Source: Erigeron canadensis (taxonomy: Eukaryota > Streptophyta > Magnoliopsida > Asterales > Asteraceae). Taken from it: a DNA stretch of 64,000 nucleotides. The translations under genes and the position numbers were made by a program. Location of the stretch: assembly GCF_010389155.1 (NCBI RefSeq), contig NC_057768.1, positions 2,850,501-2,914,500 of the forward strand. Reading direction: 5' to 3'. Positions 1 to 12,100 of this stretch are shown here, one piece after another (positions within the stretch are counted from its first letter, which is position 1; each line of letters opens with the position of its first letter). The notes below the pieces were generated by a model. The model was not told the DNA's origin, searched no databases, and worked only from the letters and a program-made list of their open reading frames with translations.

Positions 1-144
1 TTATAAAAATATATGTTGCATAAGAAAAAAAATTTCAAAACCTTACATATAACTGTTTGTCACGTGTGAACAGAAAATGTAAACAAATTCATTCACAAGT
101 TCATAAAAGGCTACTTTGAAGGTTTCATAACAAAGTTTCTTCTA

Positions 145-195
145 CAACATACCTTTTTATATCATTTCACATGTGAATGAACAAAAAAAACATTT
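145..195 (-). repeat. short dispersed repeat, inverse of 51960-52030
   Basis: The segment from ACAACATACC to the A-rich run matches, in reverse complement, the sequence around 51960-52030, including the palindromic core TTCACATGTGAA. It is probably a fragment of the same unclassified repeat. No ends were defined. Confidence 0.4.
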
Positions 196-325
196 GAACA
201 AATATATTATCTAAGAGTTCTCATGGTTCTTAAAAAAAAATGTTTCTCAAAATAAGGAAACTCTATATTAAGGAAACTCTATATATATATATATACAGAA
301 ATACAAATAATAAGATAGTGTGTAC

Positions 326-514
326 CTCCGAGTTGGAATCGTCTGCTGAGTTAGGTTCAATTTGGCAGTACAATTTCTGAAATCTGAGCTTTTTATTATT
401 ATTAGTGAGGGGGGATGGATTTATGAAATTGGGACAAGATTTTGTGGCGGGATGGAAATGAGAATCTGGCCGGAATCTATGGAGACCCATTGGATTTGAA
501 GCTACTCTTGCCAT
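326..514 (-). CDS. first exon of a probable chloroplast-targeted protein (partial)
   Basis: The minus strand opens with ATG at 514 and stays open through 63 codons to a good donor (exon ...GAG, intron GTACAC) at 326/325; the rest of the gene lies beyond the left edge. The N-terminus is rich in Ser, Arg, His, Pro and Asn with few acidic residues, then turns acidic (SADDSNSE) just before the splice site. That is the composition of a plastid transit peptide ahead of a mature protein. Translation past the donor gives a low-complexity hydrophobic run, so the splice is preferred to reading through. I do not recognise the family. The exon boundary is moderately safe; the plastid location is an inference from composition only. 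Confidence 0.45.
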
Positions 515-1926
515 GTCACCTTTCTTCTTTCAAAGTTCAAGATCACTTGATTTTACTTACTCGGAGAAAATATGAATGAGGGCTTTATACATCAGGTTAA
601 CTATCAGTGTGATGTTTTGAGATAAGACAGCTGTTATATCTATACTCCTAAGTCCTAACACATCAGTATTTTATTTTTTAAATCTTTTAATATCTTTGAA
701 ACATTTATAACATAAATTTTGTATCTACTAAATTACTTTCATTAACTATTTAATTCACATGAATTATTTTACATTAGTTATCTATCTTACTAGCCGTTGT
801 TGCCATTACAAATCACCACCGCCACCACTAGCATGCTGCTGCTTGTGCGGGTAACTCATAGTATATTTGATCTAGACCATTGAAATTCAACACAAAGTTA
901 ATTTAAACCAGATAGTATATTATACATGGTAACTCATTTATGTTATTTATTTATTATACACTTTTTAGCTTTTAAATCATGGTAACCTTTTAAAATCTAT
1001 CAAGTTATTATAGCTAATTACTAATTCTTTTGAAAGCTGCGCAATATCTAAACAATATAGTGAAATGGTTGCCTTGTCTTTTCTCGACTATCGGGTTGGA
1101 GTTCTCCATCCAATAAGCTATTGCAATTAATCTTGAACAAGGTACTCAATCTATTTGTTTTATTTTTCAAACTTTATTAAAAAGTTGTGTATCAAATTTT
1201 GTGACATATTTATTCCAAAACATGTCACAATTGAGCTAAGTGTCAACGTAACAAATATGTTAAACATAACAACATAGATAGTTAAATAATTTTGTTATTT
1301 TTTGAAACAAATCATAAGGTTATAAGAAATATAACAGTTAATACTTGGTATAATTATTTATAAATGTATGTTTTTCTCAGAATATATATATATATGTTTT
1401 TTAAGCTAGATAAAGATTCATAAAAAATTAAAAAGCATCTTGTTTTTATAGGCTATCAAATCCCGTTTAGGTTGATGGGTTAAAAATCTCTAACCTAAAC
1501 TCAGCTCATCATTTTTAAGTCAAAAATTTCAATCTGGAACTGACCTGGGTTGACTTTATAATACATGAGTTGACATGTCAAATGATTTGGTTTTGGGTCA
1601 AGTGGATTTAATGTTTATGTTTACAAATGGGTTATTTTTAGGTCAAGTGGGTTGGTGACTTGTCAAGTCAATTTAGTTGGTTTATTGGTTGACAGGTCGA
1701 ATGGGATGGTTGGTTTTTGCCTTTTTAGTCAACCGGGTCAAATGAGTTGCTATTAGTTTAATTGTGTCATATCCTTTATCGGTTTTACATTGCTTAGTAC
1801 ATTCATATAGGGATGAGCACATGATCCGAAAACCCGCGACCCGACCCTAACCCGCCCGAATCCAACCTGTCCGAAGAGATTACGGGTCGGTTCATCGACC
1901 GGGTATTGATCTAGTTTAATATTTAG
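515..1926. other. intergenic, AT-rich, with transposon end fragments
   Basis: No gene is seen. Around 748-845 a run of CACCACCGCC triplets followed by a GC-rich GCTGCTTGTGCGGG stretch resembles the 3' part of the Helitron family delimited at 49951-50821, but the terminal CTRR is not intact. At 1540-1760 the sequence repeats GGTCAA/GGGTTG words. At 1811-1890 a GGGATGAGCA start followed by CCCGACCC words looks like one end of a hAT-type MITE; I could not find the other end. Confidence 0.4.
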
Positions 1927-2177
1927 GCAAAGTGCGCTGAAATGTAGTTAACTAATCTCGAAAAGTTATTGTGTGCACGAACTCAAGTCGGGCTTTATTT
2001 TATGCAACAAACCTGGATAAATGGTTAAAGTAGCAGACAAACTCATGTGGAGTCGGTTAATATTGAAAGATGGTCGAGTGTGATCGGGGATGGTTGAGTG
2101 TGTGTTTTGCCCGACTTGAGTTCGTGCACACAATAATTTTTCAGGATTAGTTAACTGCATTCTCACACACTTAGCCC
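1927..2177. repeat. fold-back MITE, copy 1
   Basis: About 68 bases at the left (1927-1994) recur inverted at the right (2110-2177); both arms carry GTGTGCACGAACTCAAGT and AGTTAACTAATC. The two arms would fold into one long hairpin with a loop of about 115 bases. A second copy with the same arm words is at 30283-30569, where a 10-bp target duplication is clear. Here the flanks show no convincing duplication, so this copy is probably older. Confidence 0.75.
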
Positions 2178-2537
2178 TTATTATTTCTTCTAGGGCTAGT
2201 AGTAGCTACAAGATTGGACTCAAAATGTAATCTTTTATATCGAGAAATAATCAAGAGAAAATCATAACTCATTTATTGGTGACAATATAGTTTATATAAA
2301 CATTTTGTAAAACTTTGTTTGTATATCTAATATTTTATTATCCAGTCTAAATAGGGTATGAAATATGATACTTGTTGCAACTTGCAAGTTAATTTTTAGT
2401 AATTATACATTAATGCGGATTTGAACATGGAATCTCTAGAGAAGCAAAACCGTTTATTTTTTTTATACCTTCTGATCAAAAAGTTATTGTGACATAATGT
2501 AAAGATATATGGATGTGAAATGCTTAAACTCCACTAA

Positions 2538-2723
2538 TTGGATAATGATAAATCAATCTAATTGGTGTGCTTAAAGATATGACTAATAGTGAGATAATGA
2601 CATGTGGAAAAATCAGGGGGCAAGATTATGAAAGAGAATTAGTGAATCCACATGTCAAATTCTTAAGGTTTTAGGTTGATTATTATGCATATAAGTTAGG
2701 TTGATTAATCATTTTCCATTACA
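2538..2723 (+). repeat. short MITE-like repeat, copy 1
   Basis: The left end (GGATAATGATAAATCAATCTAA) is roughly the reverse complement of the right end (TAGGTTGATTAATCATTTTCC). The interior contains the words ACATGTGGAAAAATC, GGGGCAAGATTA and AGAGAATTAGTGAA. Related copies lie at 31255-31439 (+) and 46515-46700 (-). The short imperfect inverted ends suggest a Tourist-like MITE; the target duplication is not clear. Confidence 0.6.
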
Positions 2724-2794
2724 CTATGATAAGATATAATCAAACTATCATAATTAACTGTTATAATACAATTATGTATCAATACAATTATGTA

Positions 2795-2945
2795 TCAATC
2801 AGAAATCAAACAATGACAATCAGAAACCTATCAATAATCACCTAACTGGTAATTCAGTTGACAACATACAATCGTATAACATTGAGCCGCAATTTTCTAA
2901 TAGCAACTGAATTGGTGATTTAATACTTTCACAGCAAAATATGTG
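2795..2945 (+). repeat. dispersed repeat, pair of 17050-17200
   Basis: About 150 bases are shared with 17050-17200 at roughly 85% identity by eye, including GACAACATACAATC, TTGGTGATTT and CACAGCAAAAT. The bases just before it (2729-2770) match 15203-15240. The second copy is therefore split by about 1.8 kb of inserted DNA that includes a Helitron. Class unknown. Confidence 0.6.
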
Positions 2946-3116
2946 TAATTCCTTTAACCTTCCTCAAGCTGGAGCGTGTAACTTGTAAGGGTACAACGCA
3001 ACTAGTTAGTCATAAAAGTGTAATTACACCAAAAAGTAACGAACTTTCACAGAAACTGAAATTGTATCTAATTAACCTATTTCATTCATATATTGAACAT
3101 TTTATGTAACAAACTT

Positions 3117-3240
3117 TTATTATCTCGTTATGAGTGTTTAACTTAGCTAACTTTCTAACGGTAGCTTGTCGGTATATTAGAATTCTTAAAATCCAATACG
3201 CACAACTTAACCAAGGTGTGAACTCAACCTTAACACTCAA
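3117..3240 (+). repeat. dispersed repeat, pair of 8286-8402
   Basis: About 115 bases recur in the same orientation at 8286-8402, with shared words GGTAGCTTGTCGGTATATT and ATTCTTAAAATCCAATA. The pair flanks the chimeric RACK1-tailed locus and the F-box relic. I see no LTR features (TG...CA ends, primer site), so an LTR pair is not supported. Confidence 0.55.
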
Positions 3241-3735
3241 TTCTTGAGTTTTAAAAAAATAGAAAACAAATAAAGATGATTAGATAGTTAAATATATATA
3301 TATAATAGTAAATAAAATGTAATTCTTATGTTTATGGGAAGAAAAAGGAAAAACATATATTTTTACAAAAACACCATTTTGATAGAATTTTTAATAATGT
3401 TTTGTTGAAGGTTAGAATGGTAATTACATACAAAAGTTTTTTTTCCTTCCAAGTCTGACCATTTAAAACCTTTAAATTATCTTTTCATTTATTTGATTAA
3501 AAAAACTCAAGAATGAAGAAATAAGGTATCTTCTAATCATTTCTTTTCTTATCAATACTCCTTTATAAAAATTATCATATCCCCCACTTTTAGAAATAGT
3601 TACACAATAGTTACATACGAAATTACTAAAATACCCTTAAAAAACACGCACTATGAAAACAATTTTATAAAATACCAAATTTGCCCAATGAATTAATTTA
3701 CACCCTAAACCTTATTTTAATAATTAACACTTTAA

Positions 3736-5806
3736 GTCCTGCTACCTGAACTTGACCTGCTACTTGAGCTTGATGATAGGATTGCTCCTTCTAATGTTAG
3801 GAATGCCGTTAGTTCTAGTTCTAGGATGAAAAATGTTGCTGAGTTGAATATGGATTATGAGAAATCTAATGTTGTCGAGTCATGCGCTACTAAGGCTAGT
3901 ATTCTGAGTATTCCAAAGGTCATTCCAACCAACACTCACCTTACCCGAAGCCAAACAAAGGCTGAGAAACCTAAGACATCTGATTCTATTCCAAAAAAAG
4001 AAGAGAAGGACACCAGTTGTTTACTACAATAAGGTGATTTGCTTGGTGAGTTAAATATCAAAAGTGAGGCTTATATTATGAAGGAGAATGTTCTTGAGTC
4101 TTGCACCAATGTTGCCGATCAAGAGTTCAGTGATAGTACTTGTAATTCAGTTGTTGATTTGCATTCTGAGGGTAAGGTGACCAAGGCGAGAAAACCTACC
4201 AACATATTTGACTCAAAAGCTGTTGACCCAAATGCTTCAACTGGAAGCAATGCTAGCGATAAGGAGAATCAGATGAATCCTATTAATTTCAATGTTTATT
4301 TGCAGTCTCAAAGAAAGTTATTTTTCAAACTAAGTCCTCGCCAAACGAGAAGCCAAACAAAGGCCGGAAAAACTAAGACATCAGTTTCAAAATCAAACAA
4401 GAGTAAGACGGATGTTGTTGCTTCAAAAGACGATTCTGGTAGCAATGTGACTATTTCAACAGTAGAATTGAACAATGAAAGTGTTAAGCCAATTTCTCTT
4501 GATTTGAATTTTGATTTGCAGTCTAAGAGAAAGGTAGTTCATATGACTCTGCTTGTTAGGTTTCTTATAAATGTTTTTGTCAGTTTGTATGATTTCTTGT
4601 TCATATTCTTTTATGCCTGTTTATTAGGAAACGTTGAGCACCGAAAGTCTTGTCGACTCAGCTTCAAAACCAAAGACGAACGGTAAGCATCTTGTCGACT
4701 TTGAAGCTGATTGCAACGGTATGTATTTTACTATCCTTGTTTGTTTTGTTATGAGTGGTTTTTTCACTTTGTATGACTTTCTGTACTTATGCTTTTATAC
4801 CTGTTTTCTAGGAAACATTGAGCACCGAAAGTCCGCTTAACATATGGGAATTCGGATTAGAGAGGAACCAAAAGATGCCTGCTGATTTGAATACCGTGGT
4901 CCTTTTATTTACTTTTTTTTTACATATATAAGTATATGTATGTATATGTAGTTTCTTTATTGAATCATTTTTGTTCATATGCTTTTATATTTGCTTACCA
5001 CCAGGGAAAGTCAAAGGCCGAAATTGCTTGTCTAAGGAAAAGCCCTTTGAAGACTTATTTGCGTCGCAGGGTTAGGGTCCATTTCTTTTTTCCTTTTCTA
5101 CCTGTCAATATGAATACCATGCATACGTTTTTATTTTATTTGTATTGAGTGTGCCCGTCTAAGTTTGTTAGTTTTATTTCTCATGTTATATATATTTACT
5201 ATATGCTAAATAGAAGGTGAAAATCATGCTGTCTAGTGGTCAGAAAGACAAAAGAAATGCTGCTGCAACGAAGGTCCTTGGCTTTTTTTTTCACTTACTG
5301 AATTTGAAAATATATAGTTGTACATATATACAGTTATACGTGTTTTTGTGGTTTGCGTGTATATAAATTTATTGAATTTGCGCACACACACTCACACACA
5401 CATATATATATAACTGTTTGTGTTTTTTTTTGGTTTGCATGCACATTTTTAAAGGAAGGGGAGACTTTTGTGGATACAAGTGCTACAATGAAGGAAGATG
5501 TTGATATCAAGGTTCATTGTTTTACCTATTTGACTTGTTACCTTCTAACTTTGTTCATAAGAACTGCTTCATATTTGGAACAATCATTGAATTTGAACTA
5601 ATTGGTAGGATAGGTTCTGGACTTGTTCAGTATATTTTGCTTATAATTTGAACTTGCATGCAACATTTTTATACATTGATCTTATGGGTTATGTGCAAAT
5701 TGAATTGCAGATAATCCATTGCACAAGTTTATGCTGGAATCTTGAAGGTACTTTTCTTTTCAATGGCTATAGCGATGGGGCGGTAAGAATTTGGGGTTAT
5801 GGGTAG
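3736..5806 (+). pseudogene. chimeric multi-exon locus ending in a RACK1-like WD40 exon
   Basis: One frame runs from 3736 to a donor at 4533, broken by a single TAA at 4030-4032. It encodes a Ser/Lys/Asn-rich protein repeated internally: TRSQTKA occurs twice, and ELN...VLESC recurs. Phase-0 exons can be followed at 4628-4718, 4812-about 4890, about 5005-5071, 5217-5273, 5456-5510 and 5711-5806. The 4628 and 4812 exons both begin ETLSTES, and the introns before them are also alike, so an intron-exon unit was duplicated. The last exon (32 codons) reads HCTSLCWNLEG, FNGYSDGAVRIWGYG and stop, which is the C-terminal WD40 repeat of RACK1 (known form: YCTSLNWSADG...GYTDGVIRVWG). I do not recognise the upstream part. 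Either a relic with RACK1's last exon captured or a young chimeric gene is possible; the in-frame stop favours a relic. Confidence 0.5.
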
Positions 5807-5846
5807 AAGAAGTAAGTTTAATTTCAAGTAAGAGGTATATGTTATA

Positions 5847-5944
5847 TGAATGTTGTTCTGATATGCAGTATAAATGTTTACGTATGAACTCTCACATATT
5901 CGAATATTGTCTTGATATGCACCATAAATGTTTAAGTATGAACT
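5847..5944 (+). repeat. two-copy tandem repeat after the RACK1-like exon
   Basis: A 44-base block (5847-5890) recurs at 5901-5944 with a period of 54; both copies hold GATATGCA, ATAAATGTTTA and GTATGAACT. It lies just downstream of the stop at 5806, where the 3' UTR of the chimeric locus would be. Confidence 0.7.
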
Positions 5945-7450
5945 ACTATGTTAGCTTACTAGTGGTCGTGTATATATATATTTGAGCCAAAAGATGATTC
6001 CTTTTCATTGACGTTTCTTGTGGACATTGAGATCACTGATGCAGTACAGCCAAATTGATGGATGCAAGGCTGGGTCTATTACCACCATGGCACCATGTAG
6101 CACAGCCAATCATCACAGACATGATAACAACTCATTAAGATTATATTACTGGATTTAACAACTGAAAAAATTAAAGTGTTGATAAAATATAGATCAGTAA
6201 ACTTACATGTAAAATAAGCTAGGGTAAAGGATCAGCTTACATGAGAGTCAGTTTAGGGTTTATTAACAGCTTCCATGCAGGACCAGCTTGGGATTAAATT
6301 AGCTTGAATATGATCAGATTGGTCAGCAGCTTTTCTTGCTAATCTTTTTTCTTCTTCTTGTTGCCTGCTTTGTTACCTTTATCGTTCCTGGTCTGATATA
6401 CCAAGTGAAAGGAATACAGAACTTGTGAGTTGTGACACATTAATACCATATAACTAAATGAAAAGAAAGTTAAATTAATACAAACGCGGATAATTATGAA
6501 AATACAATTATAATAGAAATTACGCTAGATCAGTAAATTAAATTTAGAGTTTTTTGTCTTCGACTCTAAACACCAAAGCAAGCCTACAGGCCTTTTCTCT
6601 CTATAGTCTTTCATGTATATCAAAATCTGGTCTGCTTAAAAAGTTTAGAATTGTGACGATGTGAAGAACTATATTCAGAGTATAACACAATTTACACAAT
6701 TATGCCAAACCTTATATTGCGAGTAGGCTTAGCAGATCTCTTGACATAAGCAACTTCACTATAACTCTTTTTCATGACAATTGCCCATATAAATAGTGAT
6801 AATAAAAACAACCAACAATTTTTCGAAAAAAAAAAGAAACCATGAACAACATCAGAATATCAAAACCTTACCAAGAATATCACAATAAAAATTGGCATTC
6901 TCACATTCTAACTCAAGACAAACAAACATTATCCATCTTGACTTGAACTTTTTTGATTGACTAATCGACCCACCATCCCTAAAGTGTATAAAGGATCAAG
7001 AGTAACCTTCTTTAATAGATATTCTAATGTAAATACAAATAAAGGAAAAAAACAGACGTGTTTATGTGAAAGTTGAACTTCTAATGCCTTTTGTTGTAAA
7101 AGAGACAGCCTTTATCTACTTGATATATATGAAAACATAAAGATTGGAATTCTAAGGACATTTTATAACCAAAATGACAGTACTATGCCAAAATCATTTG
7201 TTTCACAGAATTACAGATAATAATGACTTGACGATTAGTAGCCGAAAGATACACAAGATAACATATTCCAATAAACTAACACTCTTTTAGTGATTTTTAC
7301 AATCATTCCTTTGCAACTTTGAACCCAAACGCAAGAATCAACTATATGGGTTCAAAAACATAGAACCACATTCTTATTTACCAAATGTGTAAAGGCGAGT
7401 ACTAAACACAATACGCGCATATTTCAAAGAATGAGATCTTACTCATAACT

Positions 7451-7733
7451 ACAAATACTTGCAAGCATGAAAGAGTTGTTGTCCATTCCTCAACAATCCT
7501 CTAAAACCAGTTGCCGAACAACTTCACAGACCATACACAACCGTTTATCTCTCAAGTGACATCTCTCCAAATGCAATTCTTCAAGGGTAACCTAAATGCT
7601 CCCTAGGGTCGGGACTTCGATCAATAAACTTACAAGCCTAAAACCTTAAAGTCTTCAAACTAGTACAATACGCCAATGTGGCAAACCACCCACCTTCAAA
7701 TTTATGATCACAAAAGGTCAACTCTTCAATCGA
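7451..7733 (-). pseudogene. F-box/LRR protein relic
   Basis: Minus-strand translation gives SIEELTFCDHKFEGGWF, YCTSLKTLRF-stop-ACKFIDRSP, then after a frame change LEELHLERCHLRDKRL, VCEVVRQLVLEDC-stop-GMDNNSF and LASIC. These are leucine-rich-repeat phrases of the plant F-box family of At5g07670/At5g51370 type (RNI-like C-terminal repeats), recognised from memory of the family. The first stop (TAG) stands where a Gln is expected and the second (TGA) where a Trp is expected. There is also at least one frameshift, and no F-box was found nearby. It is a fragment of a degenerate copy, not a working gene. Confidence 0.6.
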
Positions 7734-8285
7734 GAAAAACAATTATATAAAAAAGAAAAAAGAGATAACCTGCATGTTAAATTGTAAGATCATTAAACAT
7801 ATAACTTAACTATTTCATATCATAGTAAATAGATTAAAATATACTTTCGGGCAACATAACCATCCTCATTTAATCAATCTATGACACTTATCAAGGTTGC
7901 TAGTTGTGTGAATGCCAAAGATAACTGTCACTCCAGCCATTGACAAGTTTTTCTTTGAGACATAACATCGAACACCTACCAAGGTTCGATATAACTATTG
8001 ATTTGGCAAAGATAAAGCAGTTTGATGATGATGATGATAATGATGATGAAGAAATACCAACTTACACAAAGTAACAAATGATTTAATTATCCATAACACA
8101 TGATTCTTATAGAGTATTATGTATTCCTCTCTCTAGAAGAGAGTCTCTTCTGGTACAAGAACTATACTTGCATATACAAAAAGGCCCATCAAACTATATA
8201 CTTATAGATATACCAAGAATATATATACTTATATTCCAACCTAATGCTAACAAGATAACTAACCAAATGCTTAAGTAAATCGATT

Positions 8286-8402
8286 TTATTATTTCGTTAC
8301 GAATGTCTAACTTAGCTAAATTTCTAAGGGTAGCTTGTCGGTATATTGAAATTCTTAAAATCCAATAAGCACAACTTAGCCGAGGTATGAACTCGACCTT
8401 AA
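8286..8402 (+). repeat. dispersed repeat, pair of 3117-3240
   Basis: This is the second copy of the 115-base repeat described at 3117-3240. It ends close to the 5' side of the minus-strand ORF start at 8519. Confidence 0.55.
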
Positions 8403-8725
8403 ATAATCGAACAACAAAAGGTTGGGATTCGCAAGAAAGTGGAATTAAAATGTAAACAAAGTGAGTTTTTCAAGGATTTACCTGATGAAACCAGTGAAGA
8501 GTGACGCCTCTGCCACCATGTTTGTAAGTAGCAAAGATTAAGGATTAGATTCGGAGAAGATAGCCGGGGCAGATGGACCAATTGTCAGGGTCAAGAGGTA
8601 GCCGTAGGGCAGATGAATAAAATTGGAACATTTTAAATGGTGAAGCTAATCTAGAACATTTTAAATGCTGCCACATATCTCAAACCAAACTTTTTTGGCT
8701 TAGACATCTTTATATATACTAAAAA

Positions 8726-8809
8726 GGGAAAAGAATCTGTGTATGCATGTTACTTGTCTTCAAATACTATTGTATGAATGAAACTTTGTTTTGGTTCATT
8801 GTATGTAAG
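8726..8809 (+). repeat. left 84-bp terminal inverted repeat of the MULE
   Basis: It begins GGGAAAAGAATCTGTG and ends TTGTATGTAAG; the reverse complement of 14264-14347 is the same. Sequence similarity stops abruptly at 8810. Confidence 0.92.
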
Positions 8810-9146
8810 TTGCTATTCCAAATGAATGTTTCATGTAAAAAATGACCTGTTGGAAGGTTAGCCGGTAAATAAATGAATAAAAGTGTTGACGTGGCATATT
8901 TTATTAATAAAAAATAAAAAAACGTGCGTGTTATATAGAGATAGATATACAGTATACATATATATATATATCAAACCTAACCATAATCATTACAGTATTT
9001 TTTAATTTATTACAGTATTTCATGATTTAGATTTGATTTTGATTGGAAAAATTAGGGTTTTCTTCTACAGTAATTACGTTTTTCCAATTTTGGGGGTTTT
9101 TAAAAAAATGGGCTACATTTAACTATTTTTAATTGATCTTGTAGAT

Positions 9147-12100
9147 ATGGCAGAGCCTAGATTGTTTACTCTAAACATCCATCACGATGGTATGTTCATG
9201 TTCAATCCACTACGTTATGGTAATGGTCGAGAGGATGAATTGGAAACTGTACAGTTGGCCCGACGTGATTTGGTACTTCGAATTGAGGGTGAAATAGGTA
9301 ATGTCATAGAAGGGCTTTACTATCTTTTAGGGCCAGGTGAAATGGATTCCATAATGAAATTACAAACTAACCAAGATTTGGATACATTTTTTGATCTGGC
9401 TGATACATAAGGTACAATGCTAGTTTATTGTGACCATTTTGGTGTAAACTTGGATAACTTTGTTCAGAATGACAAAGATGATCCAGAGGAGATAGATGTA
9501 GAAGCACATAAGGAAGGGTTGTATGATACTGAAGAGCAGGAAATTGATAACAAAGAAGGTGAGAAGGGTGAAAACAATGATGGTGGTGGTCAGGAGACTG
9601 AGAACAATGATGGTGGTGGTGAGGAGACTAAGAACAATGATGATGATGGTGAGGAGACTGAAAACAATGATGGTGGTGGTCAAGAGACCAAGAACAATGA
9701 TGGTGGTGAAGATAGTGATGAAGATTATGTTGCAGAGGAGGAGGATGGTGATGTTGGGTTTGCTGCTTCTTTAGACCACTTAAGTGAGGGTGAGGATGAA
9801 GTAAGGAGTGTGAGACAAGGTCAACCCATTGCACAGATTCCAAATGCAAAACTGTTACCCAGGCTTGATCCAAATTATGATGTTGGTCACCATAATGTTA
9901 ATGAGAGGTCTGTCATACAAGAGGAACATGAGGAATTCCTTAAGGAGCTTGTTCAAGCACTGACAAACAACAAAATTGGAGAAGAGTATCAAGATCCACT
10001 GCAGCCACCAACTGAAGCTACTCCAGTTTTTCCTGTGCATGATAAAGCAACACATTGGAGACTGAAACAACCAAAGGTATTCTCTCTATAAATTGTTACT
10101 TTAGTACATTATGATATAACTACTATGTATATTTAAAACATGTTGTATGTATATATTGTAGGTTGGTGAGAAATATAATAATGTTGAAGACCTTAAAGAA
10201 TGCCTGACTTACTATGGACTTGCAAATGGATATTCCTTATGGTATGAAAGAAGTTGCAGTGAAAGTTTGATTGCAAGATGTGGCAATAGGCCCCCAAGAC
10301 TTCAAGAACCATGTTTGGGGAAATAGAAAAAAGATGGTGCCAGGTATCAACCAAAGCCACAAAATTGTAAGTTTAGGTTGTATGCTAATTGGATGTCTAA
10401 AGAGAGGACTTTTCAGATAAGGACTATGAAAGATGAGCATACTTGTGCTAGGAACTTTAAATTTGGCTCTTTAACCAATTACAAATGGATTGGTAGACAT
10501 TTTGCTGATAGGATTAGGCAACAACCAGAAATAAAGCTTTCTGTAATTCAGGTTTTAGTTATGAAAAAATACAAGTGTTTTGTGACCCATACACAAGTTA
10601 AAAGGGCAAGAACATGGGCATTGACTGAATTTGAAAAGTCATTAGGGGAGCATTATGCTCTACTAAGGCCCTATGGTGATGCATTGCTTAGAACAAACCC
10701 TGGATCTACAGTCAGACTTGGTACAACACAAAACCCTGATGGGAAGGTTTATTTTGATAGATTCTATGTGTGCTTGGCAGCATTGAAGTTAGGTTGGAAA
10801 AGAGGTTGTAGACCTATAGTAGCACTAGATGGGTGTTTTTTGAAAACTGCTTGTAATGGTGAGTTGTTGACTACTGTTGGAAAGGATGGTAATAACCAAA
10901 TATATCCAATTGCTTGGGTCATTGTATCAGTAGAGAATAAGGATAACTGGATATGGTTCCTACAATTGCTTGAAGAAGATCTTCAGTGTCCAGAAGGTGA
11001 TCAACTTTCATTGATGTCAGACCAACACAAGGTACCTAATCCATTTCAAGTTTTTCATTAATTTGTTTGTTAACTAGTGATAATTATATAACTAGTTTGT
11101 TAATTACATAAAGTGTTTCATTATTGTAGGGTCTCATTGAAGCTGTTAAGGAAGTTATGCCTAGAGCAGAACATAGGCAGTGTGCAAGGCACATTTATGA
11201 GAACTTCAAGAAGGTATATAGTGGTGAACACTTCAGAAGCTTATTTTGGAAGGCATGCAAGGCAACTTACCCTGCACAGTTTGAGGAGGCCATGAAAGAA
11301 ATTAAGGTAGCCAATTCTAATGCTTTTAAATATTTAATGGATAGAAACCCCAAATCTTGGTCCAGGGCCTTCTTCTGGTTACATACAGGTTGTGAAGCTG
11401 TTGAGAATGGGTTCAGTGAATGCTGGAACTCTGTTTTGTTAAAAGTCAGGAATAAGCCAATAATAACCTTGCTAGAGTCATTAAGGGTCATAATTATGAT
11501 AAGGTTAGAGGGAATTAGAGAAATAAGTTCAAAATGGGTGAATGATGTGTGTCCTGCCATAAGGAAGAAAATGGATTTGATTAAAAATGAGAGGGGTAAT
11601 TGGTTGGTTATTAATTCTGGAGGTAACAAGTTTGAGGTGAGGAATTACAAGTACTCATATTGTGTGGATCTAGAAGCAATGAGTTGTGATTGTAGGTTGT
11701 GGGAACTTAGTGGAATCCCATGTGTTCATGCTGTAAATGCCATTTTTAAAGTTAATCAAGAACCTGAAGACTGGATTTCAAGTTGGTTTAGGCTAGGTAT
11801 GTATAGGGAGGCTTACAACAAGTACCTTATTCCTGTTGGTGGCACGGACACATGGCAAGTGAACGCTAACCACAATGTGCCATTGCCCCCAAGGCCTAGG
11901 AATATGCCTGGTAGGCCCAAGAAACACAGAATCAGAGCTGTACATGAACCCAGGGTTAGTCACAACAGAGTGACAAGGCATGGTGTTGAAATGACTTGTT
12001 CCAAATGTTGGCAAAAGGGTCACAATATAAGAGGGTGTAAGAATGAAGCTGTTCCAAGGCCTGCTCATATAAAAAAACCAAGGAAGAAGAAAGAAAAAGT

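Larger units (their letters stand above)
6339..8519 (-). other. possible small minus-strand gene, two exon candidates
   Basis: On the minus strand an ATG at 8519 starts MVAEASLFTGFI and reaches a good donor (CAG/GTAAATC) at 8482/8481. Near the far end, an exon candidate 6339-6392 follows an acceptor (ATCAG) and reads TRNDKGNKAGNKKKKKD then stop. Joined directly, the phase instead gives a basic tail PGTIKVTKQ...RRRKK ending near 6323, so at least one exon may be missing. The F-box relic at 7451-7733 lies in between on the same strand. I cannot tell whether this is one gene, and no family is recognised. Confidence 0.15.

Noticed and set aside
1830..1900. CCCTAACCC-like words suggesting telomere repeat
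   Set aside because: Only one CCCTAACCC occurs, among CCCGACCC variants typical of hAT-type MITE ends.
3117..8402. Direct repeats 5 kb apart as LTRs of a retrotransposon
   Set aside because: The repeats are about 115 bases, lack TG...CA ends and a primer site, and no gag-pol text lies between.
9420..9873. Minus-strand and shifted frames over the acidic part of the MULE gene (Leu/Thr/Val- and His-rich proteins)
   Set aside because: They are shadows of the GATGGTGGT repeat that encodes the acidic linker in the real frame.
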